From contig NC_083685.1 of NCBI RefSeq assembly GCF_033118175.1, forward strand, positions 118,800,501 through 118,864,500: a stretch of 64,000 nucleotides of DNA, written 5' to 3'. A program made the position numbers and the translations under genes. The notes beneath the pieces were generated by a model. That model was not told the DNA's origin. It saw only the letters and a list, made by a program, of their open reading frames with translations, and ran no database searches. Shown in pieces: positions 23,936-35,810 of this stretch (position 1 is its first letter; each line of letters starts with the position of its first letter). This DNA comes from Dama dama. Its lineage: Eukaryota; Chordata; Mammalia; Artiodactyla; Cervidae.

Positions 23936-23962
23936 GGGGGGGGCGGGGGAGGGGGGGGGGGG
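23936..23962 (+). repeat. G-rich run inside the pseudogene
   Basis: Three G tracts (8, 5 and 12 bases) separated by single C and A. It could form a G-quadruplex on the plus strand. It lies where the C-terminal coding part of the RBM4-like copy is disrupted. Confidence 0.9.
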
Positions 23963-23992
23963 TCTGTCCAGGGATCAACAGGAGTGGAGGGA

Positions 23993-24098
23993 CTTCCCTG
24001 CTGGTGCAGTTGTTAGAACCCTGCACTTCCACCGCAGGGGACACAGGTTCGATCCCTGGAGAAGCAACTAAGATCTCGCATGCGGTAGAGTCCAAACA
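23993..24098 (+). mobile_element. CHR-type SINE inside the RBM4-like pseudogene
   Basis: GGACTTCCCTGCTGGTGCAG to GATCTCGCATGCGGTAGAGT. It interrupts the Ala-rich C-terminal part of the pseudogene, so it inserted after the retrocopy formed. Confidence 0.85.
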
Positions 24099-24549
24099 AA
24101 AACCCCTGGAGTTGAGGTGACTGGTCACAGCTGTGCTCTGGTCTTGAGGCACATGGGCCACGTAGCTGTGTAAGGCAGCTGCCGCCGCCACTGTCTCCTG
24201 AAAAGCAGACTCTGTATGCGCTTAGCCTAGTCAGTAGCCGAGGGCTCCCGATGCATCCTCCTCTTACATGGGTTCCCTACAGCCCATGGGGTCCGCTCCA
24301 TACTTCTCATTGTACGACTCAGTAACGTCGGCCATGACATCCCTTTGATCTCTCTTGACCAGTGATCCTCTTTTCCACAACCGACAGCAGCCACTCTGGT
24401 CTTCTCCCACACCAGGGGCTGTTGGAAGCTGGCTCGTGTACAATGCCACGCACATTCATTTGCCTTGAAACTCTGCGCAGGTTGCATATGGCACACTCAG
24501 CTGCATCTTGTTCTCTATGTGCACAACGAGGGTTTTGTTGGGTTGCTAT

Positions 24550-24680
24550 ACTTTTGTTTTGTTGTTCTGGCGGGGCTTGTGGAATCTAAGTTCCCTGACC
24601 AGGGATGGAACCCGGCCCATGACGGTTTGCTGGCCCTCACTGACCTTCCTAACCACAGGACCCACCGCCAGCGCATTCCC
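24550..24680 (-). mobile_element. CHR-type SINE inside RRM1 of the RBM4-like pseudogene
   Basis: Minus-strand order GGGAATGCGCTGGCGGTG, TCCATCCCTGGTCAGGGAAC, then an A-rich tail. It sits directly after the RRM1 CDIVK region of the retrocopy. Confidence 0.85.
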
Positions 24681-24804
24681 AAAGACATAGTACTTAACGA
24701 TGTCACATTCTGGCACCTTCCCATGCTGCTCAAAGAGTGGATCTCCTGCTCTTCCTCCCAGAGCAGGTTTCCGATGAAGAGCATTACCACCCTGACAGGA
24801 GCCT

Positions 24805-24970
24805 CACCGATGCGGCGGTGGCGGCGGTTCCTTCCTCAGAGAAAACTCTACAAAATGGCGCCCGGCGCTGAGCCTCGGTGGTGCGACGTGCACGTCTCGT
24901 GCGCCAACTCACGTACGCGCATGCGCCAGTGCGCGCTGGCGCCCCTCACCCTTGCGGGAAACGTGTTGCT
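24805..24970 (-). promoter_or_regulatory. CpG-rich leader with NRF1-like and YY1-like motifs
   Basis: About 23 CpGs in roughly 165 bp, in an otherwise CpG-poor window. Includes GCGCATGCGC at 24917-24926 (NRF1-type palindrome) and AAAATGGCGCC at 24852-24862 (YY1-type). It lies just upstream of the start codon position of the RBM4-like retrocopy and probably contains its copied 5' UTR (GCGGCGGTGGCGGCGG). Whether the outer part was copied from the parent or was already present is unclear. Confidence 0.6.
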
Positions 24971-26175
24971 CTTCTTCAGTTTGCACTTAGCAGACCGCCA
25001 ACTGATTTTTGCAGTTAGAGATCACAAAACGAACAAGGGCAAAGATGATGCCCCAACTGAGGGCAGATATATAGACTGGAGAGCAGAATGCTGAACATAT
25101 CAGAGGCAATCTGGACCATATAGAATCTGCTATCTAGAAAGCAAGGTGCATGGTTTAGTTGTCTTCGGAACTCTCTTACTGTGACTATGAGTACTAATCT
25201 GCTCTTTGAAGTTAAGGGTAGGTAGGTCAGTCCATCTATTGCCCTAAGCTCATCTACACCAACAAAATGCACATCAGTTCTACTGTCTTGTCAATAATAT
25301 ATTGTGCAGGTTGGTACCTTGGAGATCTACTTGAACTTCCAATGCTCCCAAATGGCTAACAGATGGAGAGGACAAAAAATTTCAAAAAAGATTGTTGAAT
25401 ACAGGGTACTAGGAAATACAGACAAAAGAACAGTAGGCTAAATGCCAGAAGATCCAGATTCAATACTCTATTCTTCCACCATGAACAGGTTAATTATATT
25501 CTGTTTATGTACAAATGGGAATAGGATGCACAGATCAAAAATTGAAAATGTGTTTCATAACACATGGTAATACTGCTTGAAAGTAAGTCATTACTACACA
25601 CAACCCCCTGTCTATTTAGGGACCAAAGGAGTTAAAGTTGTGCTCTGTTATTTTAGGAGATGGGTGTCTTTGATGATAAAACTTGAAAATAATTTACTAG
25701 ACGTTGTACCTAGAGGTGGACTACTGCAGTATAACAGATTCTCCTTCTACACATGACCTTTAATTCTGCTCACATCTATTTCTAGCCTTTTGGGTAAGAG
25801 AACTTAGAACATGACATGAACTTAGAACATGAAGAACACTTCATTCCTCAGGCCCCCACCCACAGTGGATGTGGCCCTTCTCCAGCACTGAGTCACCCTC
25901 TTCCCCATGCCTTCTGCTTGGGTGGCAGCCCACCAAGTCTGAAACCCAGTTTCCTGGTCTGTCTACCTGGCCAGACAAAAAGTTCTCTGCACTGCAGGGT
26001 AGAGCTCATTTGTCCTTGTCTTCTCAGCACATGGCATCATGTAGGGTTCAAAAACTAATCCCCAACAGGAAACAGCGGGAAACAGCAGGAAATTAGGAGG
26101 AAAGATGCCAAATGGCACATATTAAAAATAATTTTTATACTATTCTATTTTTTTAAATAAAAATCGTATATACTT
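24971..26175. other. Unique sequence
   Basis: No gene recognised. A small tandem repeat of GAACTTAGAACATGA lies at about 25799-25831 and a GGAAACAGC repeat near 26066-26090. Confidence 0.4.
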
Positions 26176-26280
26176 GGGAATTCCCTGAGAGTCCAATGGA
26201 CAGGACTCTGCGCTTCCACTGTAGGAACCCAGGTTCAATCCCTGGTTAGGGAACTCAGATCCCACACACACAAAAAAAAA
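26176..26280 (+). mobile_element. CHR-type SINE
   Basis: GGGAATTCCCTGAGAGTCCA to GATCCCACACACACAAAAAA. A short form ending in a CA repeat and an A tail. Confidence 0.88.
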
Positions 26281-26284
26281 CTTA

Positions 26285-26400
26285 TGGTGTATGAGGTGAT
26301 GATTTGGGATACATATACATAGTGAAATGATTACTACAGTCAAGCTCATTAACATATATTTCCTCTTGTGGTTACCTTTTTGTGTATGTGTGTGATGAAA
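26285..26400 (-). mobile_element. Old L1 fragment
   Basis: GAAATGATTACTACAGTCAA followed by GCTCATTAACATATATTTCC is a common antisense L1 phrase. Confidence 0.5.
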
Positions 26401-26439
26401 GGAAAAACTAAATTTTAAAAGGCTCCTGTGCATTAAGCC

Positions 26440-26835
26440 ATAGATAAGTGGATACACAGCATGTGGTACCTACATACAGTGAGATATTATCCAGCCTTCT
26501 AAAGGAAGGAAATTCTGACAGATGCTACCCCATGGATGAAACTAGGAAGCATTACGCTTGGTGAAATAATCCAGACAAATTATTCCACTTATACAAGTAG
26601 CTTGAATAGTCAAATTCTAGAAATGGAAAGTAGAATGGTGGTACAAGGGGATATGGGGGGATTAGTGTTTAAGGGGTACAGAGCTTCTGTTTGGGTTGAC
26701 AAAAAAGTTTTGGAGATGACTAGTGGTGATGGTTACACAGCATTATGAATGTACTTAATGCCACTGAACTATACACTTAAAAAAGGTTAAAATGTAGATT
26801 TTATGACACATATAACCACAATATTTTTAAGTTTC
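26440..26835 (+). mobile_element. L1M 3' end
   Basis: Order of GAGATATTATCCAGCCTTCT, CTTGGTGAAATAATCCAGAC, GGTGATGGTTACACAGCATT and CTGAACTATACACTTAAAAA matches an old L1 3' end in forward orientation. Confidence 0.75.
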
Positions 26836-29579
26836 CTATGCAGTATTCTAAGGAAGGATACAGGACTGTGACCTTTGGCCCATTTTTAGATGCCTGTTTC
26901 TTCATAAGTTGCATTCTTAAATATCTAACTGATAGCAAAAGGAAGAAAACACATTTAGCATTCACACACCTTAGTGTCCAAAGGTCCAAAGTCATTAATC
27001 TGGAAAAATACCACAAAATTCATGAAACTGATTCAAAATTTACTTCTAAACTGTGAGAGCAAAAAAACAAGTGTGATTTTAATTCGGTTTTCTGGGCATG
27101 CACGTGTTGTCTTGGTTGACTTATTATTTTAATTATTGGTGATCACTGGCTACCAGTACTAACCTCACTGCCAGAAAGATAAACATTTAAGCAACTAAAA
27201 CATTCAAAACTGGAACTAGCAGAGAAAAAAGTTTATGTTTCTAACATTTTCCTTTTAGCATCAATTGTGATTCATATATCAAAAGACTAACCTTTTAAAA
27301 GGAGAGGAATTAGCTTTCATATTTGACTATTTTGGTAACCAGCTGTATAGAAAACTATTCTATCATCTCCCTTTCCCCACCCCCAGACAGAGAAATTTGT
27401 TGAGCTTGAGATCTCTAGATTATAATGCTGAAGTTCTTATGCAAGTAAAACCTCCCAAAGATGTTAGATGTCTTGTCAAGGTAAAAACAGGAAGATTTCT
27501 TCCTTTGATATCTGTCAAGAAAATATAAAGCTATGGTTATTACTTTCTTTAAAAAGTTCTTTTCCCTTTAAAGAAAAGTGTGTTTATTCCAATGGTGGTT
27601 TAACAAATAATCACAGGTCCTCAGCAAGCCTTCAAAACCAGTGATCAGAATGTAAGAAGCTGACAGACTCCAAATTAAATCGACACTACCCAATCTAAGG
27701 TGTCAAAAGGTGTGTATTAGTATCGTCCGAAGCAAGCCTTTGGGTGTCACTTTTAACTTCTTCAAACACCAAGTCTTTCCAAAATCAAACATGGTGGCGG
27801 AGAAAAGGCAAGAGAAGGGGCCTTGCTATGTCAATGTGGACATTCCTTAGGAGGTCAGTGCAAATCAAAGAAATACAACCAAATGGTTTTAATCTTGTGG
27901 GTTTCAAGGCACAGGTGACAGGCGGGAAAGAGCGAATAGATAAAAGTGTTAAGCGCTTAAAAGAGGTGATGCACCCACCTTTGCAGTTCAGTAAACACAG
28001 ACTAATGGTAATTTTTGTCTTTGGGTGGTGAGACAGGACTGCACCAGAAGATCTTATCCCTTGGGAAGGACGAGAATCACAGAGTCACAAAAAAGGGGAG
28101 AATGATCCCGTGGCTCTAGACAGATCCAGCGGAAGGGAGAAACAGGTAATGTGAAGATGTGAATAAAGCATGCAGGAAGCACCTACAAAGGGCAGCTTCC
28201 TGGGTCCTGGAGAAGCCTCGTACCCTCTTACACATGTTGGGGTGCCCCCCCATACTAGAAGCATCTGGTTCTAGAACAGAAAATGATTTCAGTATGGGTG
28301 GAAGAACCACAGACAGACACATAGTCAGGGACACACGAAGACCATGGTGATAAAAAGAAAATACCCAGGTTAAGCCCATATTTCAATAAGCCGTTCCAGA
28401 AAAACACTGTGGTGAGATAGGTAAGTCCTGGGGATGTGACATGCTGGCACGGAGAGTGTGGGTAACAATACGTTATTATACATTTGAAAGTTGCTAAGAC
28501 AGTAGATCTTAAAAGTTCTCATAAGAAAAAAAAAAAAAACCTAAAAGAACAAAAACAGCCATGTATTTTCGGATCCCAGGTGAAAATTTCAGAAAATAGA
28601 CACCTTCAAAGAAAGGAGACTTCTCTCTGTGGTTTTGAAGACAGAGTTTTACATCCACCGCTCCAAAGACCCAGAAAGACTTATTGTGCTGGGCAACTGG
28701 GGTGTGCAAGCTTTGAGACTAACACAAATAATCAAGTCTCCTTTAGAGATCCTGAAGTATCTTTTTAAGAGATTCTATGCTTCTCTTCCTCCTAGTTTGT
28801 TTTTTCTTAAATCTTAATTGGAAACGAACTTATTTCTTTATCAAAGACTCCAATTCTATTATACCCTTCTTAAACTTGCTTATTTTTTCTCCATTTTATT
28901 TTTTTGGAACTCAGAAGAATTTCCTCCTTCTCTAAGTTGAAAAGCCTCCAGAAAAAGGGTTGGTTGTGCCCTAGTTTTAGAAGGTGATGAAAAGGCAAGT
29001 CGCTAAAGCAACATGGAGAAAACTACTACTTGTGGCCTCGGGGAGGAAAGGAAAAAAAAAAAAAACCGAATCAGTCAAACAAAGATACCTGAAGTCTGAT
29101 TGGAAATTCTGGGGCAATCCAAGCCTTAGCTCCAAATGCCTAAACAATAGCCTCTATTTATGCACAGTTCAAAAGGACTCATTGCATCAGAAGGCACCTT
29201 GCGAATAAAAGTGCAGCTAATTCTCCCAGCAGCAGAAATCCACTCCCGTGAATAACAAAGCTTCGCTCTGTTATTCATAATAAGGATTAAGCTCAGTGGG
29301 ATAAAATACACAGTTGCCAGGTCATCTTTGCATAGGGCTGAGTGTGGAAAACCAAGTTCCCATTTCTTCTCCACTGAAGCCTGGTGATTGGTACAGAAAC
29401 CAGTTCTTTAAATGTTCTGTGACAATTTCTTTTGCTGTTTAAGGAGAAATCAGTTAACAGAGAAAGTGCTTTGAGAAACAATTGAAGGGCACTAAGTCAA
29501 TATTACTACTGTCCTCAGCCCTGTGTCACTACTGTGAGCACAGACCTCCAAAGGAACACACTGTTACCTAAAACTAAAA
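26836..29579. other. Unique sequence
   Basis: About 2.7 kb with no gene or repeat recognised. Short A runs lie near 28525-28540 and 29049-29063. Open frames are short and unsupported. Confidence 0.4.
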
Positions 29580-29850
29580 GATCCCACAGTCCATCCCCTC
29601 ATCTACAAGGCTACCTCTAAAGCATCAAGGGCCTGGTCCCCTATCTGTTCCACACCTAGGTTTTCCTTCTTGTTCCCTCCTCCTGCCCTGACCCCTATTT
29701 TCAGCAAAAACTATATGCTGACACCTTGCGCACACATGACTTACAGCTTCTCACTTAACAATTTTCTTTGCCAAAATCTATATTCATCCTTCAAGGCTTG
29801 CTTTAAAAGGGCTTTCCCATGACCCCAACCCAGTGGCAGCTCTTCCTTGC
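29580..29850 (+). mobile_element. L2-like LINE fragment
   Basis: The C/T-rich run with GGCCTGGTCCCCTATCTGTT, CTCCTCCTGCCCTGACCCCT and TTCAAGGCTTGCTTTAAAAG follows the order of the L2 3' region. It is heavily diverged. Confidence 0.45.
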
Positions 29851-29914
29851 ACGTGGATGATACTGAGTTTGCACTCAATTAGAAGTTTAATGTTCTTATT
29901 GAAGTAATTCTATG

Positions 29915-30110
29915 TGGAATAATATGTGATCTGGGATTTGCTTCTAAAAAAAATCCAAGAATAGGAGTGGAGGGTGGGGTTATTACAAGATACTAAATTA
30001 GCTATAAGCTGACTGTTGTCGTTGAGGGATGGGCCCATGTGGGTTCACCAGAGGGGTCTCTCTACTTTTGCTTCTGTTTGGAAGTTTCCATAGTAAAAAA
30101 TCTGAAAATA
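29915..30110 (+). mobile_element. Old L1M 3' end
   Basis: GTGATCTGGGATTTGCTTCT, GGATGGGCCCATGTGGGTTC and GTTTCCATAGTAAAAAATCT match the terminal part of an ancient L1M. Confidence 0.6.
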
Positions 30111-30666
30111 TTTAGTGTCACAAAGCTGCTGGCTAATGACAACCGACATTCAAAACACAGGATCGCCTAACATTAAGGGCTGTTAAGAGCAGAGCCTCTT
30201 GACTGTGCTATTGTTTTTCATGAATTATTTCATAGTTGCTGTTACTGCTTTTGTTACTGCTTTCACTGTTCCAATTGTATTCATTATTCATTTGACATGA
30301 AAAGCCCGGCTGCTCTCCTCAAGGAGAGCTGGCAGTGTAACTGGGGACACAGGTAAACAGATAAATCACAGTGGAATCCTAAGTGAAACAGCCAGGACAG
30401 AAATCGAGTGGAAACAAACAGGTTTCTATGGGAAAACAGAGCAAGTAAGCCTGCTTTAGGGAGCTCAAAAACGCAGTGCAGCCAGGAGATGGAACTCAAG
30501 AGCTAAGCAGGGACGTCCAAGGTGAATGAGTTTGGGGCCAGGAGCACAACCCTGACAGAAAATAGGGCCTGGACAAAGACGCAGTTCTGAAGCGGAGTGG
30601 TAAGGAAGGAACAGGGTCAGATGCGGAAGATGCCCTGGCAGGGTAAGTGGGGGCCCAGACTGTGAA
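30111..30666. other. Unassigned, right half in the style of the ancient repeat at 21740
   Basis: From about 30430 phrases such as GATGCCCTGGCAGGG and, beyond the SINE, GCGGAAGTAACATGATCGTT resemble the unnamed ancient repeat. Confidence 0.3.
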
Positions 30667-30872
30667 GACTTACCTGGTGACTCAGATGATAAAGAATCTG
30701 CCCGCAATGCAGGAGACCTGGGTTTGATACCTGGGTGGGGAAGACCCCCTGGAGGAGGGCATGGCAACCCACTCCAGTATTCTTGCCTGGAGGATCCCAT
30801 GGACAGAGGAGCCTGGCGGGCTACAGTCCACCGGGTCGCAAAGAGTCAGACACGACTGAGTGACTAACATGC
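30667..30872 (+). mobile_element. Bov-tA SINE
   Basis: Full-length forward copy, well conserved from ACTTACCTGGTGACTCAGAT to CACGACTGAGTGACTAACAT. It splits the unnamed ancient repeat. Confidence 0.93.
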
Positions 30873-30879
30873 GTGCAGA

Positions 30880-32364
30880 CCAGAAGGGGCTTGTAACCAA
30901 GCCAGTGGGGCCAGATTTCACCTCTTAGACAATCAGAAACAAATGCGGAAGTAACATGATCGTTGTTGGTCTATTGGGAAGGTCACTGTCAGCTGTGTGC
31001 CTAACAGGCTGGCATGGGCTTTTGCAACAGACCAGAGCCAGGCTTAGGGTGATTGAGTGAAGTACAAAATTTACAGGGACACCAAAGAATTCAGCGATCC
31101 GGATGAATATTATTTTAATGCAATTTTCTTTTTCAGAAATCAAAATTAAAGCAAAAAAAAAAAAAAAAACCCACGAGGGAAAACAAAATCCAAATTGTAG
31201 GTAAAGACAGAATGTTGCTGTTTGTTTTACCACCCTGCCTTATTTGCAATGGAAAACACCACCCAACCTCCACAAGCCCCACCCTCCACCATGCTGGGTG
31301 GGTTTACAAAGGTGGACAATGATATAGGAACAGACTGGATAACGTGAGGCTTTGTATATAGTTGCATTTTTTTTTTTGTCATTGTTGTGGAGCTTTTATT
31401 AACTTTTCCTGCTCGGTTCTCAATATGGGAGGATATTTTGATAAGTGGACATGGGGTGCACAGTTTTCTTTGCCTGAAGGTGCCTGTAAGAGCTTGGCAG
31501 GGCTCCGCCATAGACTGGGCAGTAAATGAGGACGGACAGCCCTGAGGCAAGAGCAAACACCCAGAGGGTGAAAGAGGAAGAGGCCAGATTCAAGCAACGT
31601 TTCTAGGGCAGAAATGAGAGAATGTACAAACACAGTAGGAATATAAGCCTAGGCTCAGCTGGAGGATCATTTATTCTCCCCAACTACATCATAGACACTG
31701 CAGGGGCAAAAATTCCATTCTCCTAGCTTTTTGTATCATATTTTGTATCCTAGCTTTTTGTATCAACTCAATAAATTCCTATTAACTAATTAAGTGGAAA
31801 AGAAGAGCTTAAGTCCAAAGCACACACCACTGAAGCCAGGAGTGTGTGGTTCTGTTTCGCAAACTGCCTCTCGCTGAAGAGCAGGGCACAGTGATGAATC
31901 CCCATTCTTGATAACTTAGCCCCCCCCCCGCCCAAAGTCTAACAAGCTTTTTCAGTGACACTCTCCTGTCATTCTCCCATCTCACTTTGTATCCTTAGGA
32001 CTAAGGAGGAGAGTAATTGAAATGAGGGCTCTGCTTCATTGTCTCTGCAGCTATGATCAGATTAGAAGGAAGGCTGAAAAAACAGTTGGTTACACCTGGC
32101 TGGGACAATGGGAGAGAATGGAAGGGGGGAGGGAGCTTTACAGTTTTGTATCAGAGAGTAACCAGATTCCCACGCCAACCTTCCTGCCCATGTGATTTTC
32201 ACTTGCCCCATATTAGCTTCAGTCCTATGTTATGGAATATGGCTTCTTCTCTGTGGAGCAAATCAGAGGCTGTTCAGGATCATGGACACGTTATCCAGAT
32301 AAATCACTAGGCGTGGAAATGCACTCAAGAGAGACTCAATGATGGAGGAGGTTTTAACAAATAG
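30880..32364. other. Mostly unassigned sequence
   Basis: Contains an A16 run near 31154-31169, a C13 run near 31921 and a small tandem duplication of TCCTAGCTTTTTGTATCA (about 31721 and 31748). No gene recognised. Confidence 0.4.
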
Positions 32365-32375
32365 AAAGCTGCTAT

Positions 32376-32483
32376 GAGACTTTCCTGGTGGCCCAGTGGT
32401 TAAGACTCTGTACTTCCACGCCTGAGCGAGTGGCTTTGATCCCTGGTAGGGGAGTTCCACATGCCCAGAGCAGCCAGAAAAAA
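32376..32483 (+). mobile_element. CHR-type SINE
   Basis: Perfect 11-bp TSD AAAGCTGCTAT (32365-32375, 32484-32494) around a short CHR with an A tail. Confidence 0.92.
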
Positions 32484-32839
32484 AAAGCTGCTATCAAATC
32501 TAACTTCTGGATAGCTTTGAAAGGCTGACTTGCTCTGAGAGGGTGGTACAGAGATAGCAACTTGCTGCCCATGTCCCAGCCCAGGCAAAGAGCTATGACT
32601 AAACAGGAAACTGGTTACTTAGCTGTTGAACGGATGTATGAGCGTTCAAAGCGCAGGCACTGGGCTATATTCTGAGACAGCCTATAAAGTGAAAGCACAG
32701 CTGTGTTAACCCTGACAGATGTGTAAAAGACTCGTGTAAGAGGCAGGGCCTGCTTGGGTTGCCTGAAGAACTGAATTCTCTGTGAATAACTATGAATTAT
32801 TTCAAGCCATGGTTTAATGGCCATCTACCGTGCACCCAG

Positions 32840-33000
32840 TAGTTTCACAGGTATAACTTAAGCCATCCCAAAGTCCTGCAAAGGAAAGCGCTATCTTTTT
32901 TCTACAAAAGGAAGCTCTGAGAGGTTGAGTCATGAGCCTGAGGACACAGAGCTGGTCCTAAAGGAACTAGAATTTAAACCCAGAACAAAGCCAGGCTTAG
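32840..33000 (-). mobile_element. MIR
   Basis: Reverse MIR core: AGCTCTGAGAGGTTGAGTCA, GAGGACACAGAGCTGGTCCT and AGAATTTAAACCCAGAACAA. Confidence 0.75.
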
Positions 33001-35043
33001 ACCAAGGAGAAACTTTTCCTTTTGAGCTCCTGGTAACTTACTTTCCATTAGTGGGAGGTAAATACATTTGAGTTCACCACTGCAGGGTCAGATCCTGCAC
33101 TCAACATTTGGATATTTTATTCAGCATGGAATATTTTATATTAATGATGTTTTTATAATATATCAGATTAAAAATATTATTCATCATGATTATTGAGTTT
33201 GGGGGCTTCCCCTTCAATTTGGGGTCCCAGGGTCATGTCTCACTAGCCTCATCTTAGCTTTGGCTGCCCTCCAGGCTATGGGTTACCTGTGATAACCTGA
33301 ATGCAGCCTACAGACAGCTCTCATTTTAAGCAGACATATCCCCCTCCTCCAGCCTGCCTGATAAGTTTTACATTCAAAGGTATTGCCTAATGTGAAAGAG
33401 GTTTCCAGTGTTGTGGGTTTTTTTTGTTTTTACTTACTTGTTTGCTTCATTTTTTTCCCTATTCATTTTACTTCTTCCCTTTATCTTCTTTCTCTAGTCA
33501 CCACTGACACGACTGGGATACTTACAACCAAGAAATGTGGCAAAAGGTGATAAAATGGATAACAGGATGCAAAAAATTCTACACAACCCATGAACATATT
33601 CAAATGTACTCAAAAGGGAAGCATCTTAGAATAATGGCCTAAGGCCTCAGAGTATATTTATTTCTACAGGAAATTAACTTCCATAAGGATCAGCTCTTCA
33701 CACATCTGCCTCATAGAAGTGTCTCTGAGCCCTTTTACCAGATACAAAATTAAATAAATATTATGAGCTGAAGCTGTGGGTTGTACCGGTAACTGGAGGG
33801 AGAAAAGTCATCCTTATTCTTTCTAAACTTTTGTTTCTACAATGTGGTACTGTAGTGACATAACACGAATATGAGGAGGATAAAGGCCACGCCAACAGCA
33901 AACACAGCTGTTTTGAATCCTAGTCTGTATTTTTTTAATTAACTAAATACAGTGCTTGGTTTGTCTTTTTTTTTTTTTTTAAATCAACATTAGGAAGCTC
34001 ATCAATTACACAGAAGAGAAGCTGACATAGAAACTGACACTGTCCAGGTATTCATGCCTAACCAGTTTTGCATTTCAGCCCCGGTTTAAGTTAAAGAAGC
34101 ATTCATTCAGGACCTGCTGTGTGTTCAGACAGGACCAGGAATTTGTATCACGGAGACAAAGGGCCAGGTTTCCTGGGAGAGGCTGATGCTCGGCCAGGGC
34201 ATCACTACTTGGATCCATGTTTTATGGAAGAGAGGCCAGTCCATTAGTTTAATTAAGAAAAAAAGAAAAAAGCTTGATTGATGTCCATGTACCCTTTCTA
34301 CAGGACAGGCCAAGGGAAATTTATAGGAGCAGAGCGGGTAGGCCTCTGGCAGGATTACAATAAAATCAAATGTTTGTGTCCTGGAGTTTCCTCTCCTTTT
34401 TCAGCACTTTCAACCTCTGAACAAAACAAAACAAAAAACAAATAGTAGCAATAAACCAGCAGCGAGACTGCTTTTTGTTGCTGGCATAGAGGATTATACT
34501 TCTGGATTGCTTCTCCAGTTCTCCCAACTTGACCCAGCTAATAAACATTTAAAAGGGAGGAAGGGAAAATTACCTATCAGCTCAGAAAATCAATGTTAAG
34601 GGTCCAGATTCTAAAATCCACACAGTCTATGCATTAGAGAGGTACTTAGGCCCTCACTCAGGAACTCGGTCCTCCTCATCCATACTCTAACACAGATTTT
34701 TAATTAATCTGGTATTTCAACCTGCAGGAACTTAGAAGGCACACAGCAAAGGAGTGCGCACACACTGTCCACGGCTGCTTATAATTATCACTGGGACTAT
34801 TCAATAACCTTCAGGGCAGACAAGGCCCTATTCGTTCACAGACAGACCTATTCATTCACTCACTCTTTCATTCATTCATTTAACCAGCCCTGCCTCCTCA
34901 GGGCTACTAATGCTCATTCAAGTTCCTGGTAATACCACCCTCCCTGACGTTAAGGGAGGTTTACAGAGCTGCCAATGTTCCTGTAAGACTCCCACGCTCT
35001 ACCCCAGTGAAACCTCCTGAGAGATCAAAGATTCTTAGGAACT
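33001..35043. other. Unique sequence
   Basis: About 2 kb with no gene recognised. A T15 run lies near 33966-33980. Confidence 0.4.
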
Positions 35044-35640
35044 GCATTAGTTTCCTGTAGCAGCAATGAGACAGTACTACCAACGATGTCACTTCAAGCA
35101 ACAGAAATGTTACTCTCTCACAGCTCTTGCTTCCCTTGTGGCTCAGCTGGTAAAGAATCCGCCTGCAATGCGGGAGACCTGGGTTGGGAAGATCCCCTGG
35201 AGAAGGGAAAGGCTCCCACTCCAGTATTCTGGCCTGGAGAATTCCATGGACTGTATAGTCCACGGGGTCGCAAAGAGTCGGACACAAGTGAGCGACTTTC
35301 ACTTTCACTTTCTTTCACGGCTCTGCAGGTAGAAGTCCAAAATCAAGGTGTCAGCAGGGCTACACTCCCCCTGAAGGCCCTAGGGAAGAATCCTTCCTGC
35401 CTCTTCCAGCTTCCAGTGGCCCCAGGAGATCCCTGTGGCTGCATATCCCCATTTTCTGCCTCCAGTTTCATAAGGCCATCTTTGTGTCTGCGTCCTCTTT
35501 TCTTATAAGGAGCCTGGTCATTCTATATCCAGAATGATTTCATCTCAAGGTTCTTAATTTTTTAACTGACTACATCTGCAAAAACCCTATTTCCAAATAA
35601 GGTCACATTCTGAGGATTTGGACAAACATGAGTCTTGAGA
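35044..35640 (-). mobile_element. MLT1-like MaLR LTR, split by a SINE
   Basis: Antisense order TGCATTAGTTTCCTGTAGCA, TCCAAAATCAAGGTGTCAGC, CCTTCCTGCCTCTTCCAGCT, CTATTTCCAAATAAGGTCAC is typical of an ancient MLT1-type LTR. A Bov-tA lies inside it. Confidence 0.6.
35128..35314 (+). mobile_element. Bov-tA SINE inside the LTR
   Basis: Forward copy with a 10-bp TSD TCACRGCTCT (35118-35127, 35315-35324, one mismatch). The B-box region is shortened (GGGTTGGGAAG without the usual CGATCCCTG). Confidence 0.92.
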
Positions 35641-35810
35641 AGACTGCTAGACTCCCAGAGAAGGCTATCACTACACTGATAACTGAGTATCCCACCTCCC
35701 CCGAAAGGCCATCACCATGAATCCCTGAACCTCAACATCCTTGAAGTCCAAGGATCCCTGGTTCCCTTCATCCCCACTCCTCCTCTCCCCTTGACTCTCC
35801 ACACATCAGA

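Larger units (their letters stand above)
23548..24790 (-). pseudogene. RBM4-like: RBM4-family (LARK) processed pseudogene
   Basis: Intronless retrocopy of an RBM4/RBM4B mRNA. The parent proteins are nuclear RNA-binding splicing regulators with two RRMs and a CCHC zinc knuckle. On the minus strand it starts with an RRM1 RNP2-like LFIGNL (24781) and continues with CDIVK further on. After a large internal deletion, RRM2-end and knuckle remains follow (EFQGK, then CGKEDHWSRE, where the last knuckle Cys is lost). An Ala-rich C-terminal region, LSQAS near 23770, and the mRNA end come next, with a short A8 tail at 23548-23555. The start ATG is GTG (24788-24790), a frameshift follows within about 20 codons, and two CHR SINEs interrupt it. 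No convincing TSD was found. It cannot make RBM4. Confidence 0.85.

Noticed and set aside
24990..25040. TSD for the RBM4-like retrocopy (CAGTTAGAGATCACA versus CAGTTGGTCACA near 23530)
   Set aside because: The match needs a gap and several mismatches, so I do not claim it.
24465..25094. 209-codon plus-strand open frame
   Set aside because: It runs antisense through the RBM4-like retrocopy, an internal CHR SINE and the CpG-rich leader. The absence of stops reflects GC content, and no family is recognisable in this frame.
26170..26280. Possible tRNA or promoter at GGTTCAATCCCTGG
   Set aside because: It is the B-box remnant of a CHR SINE.
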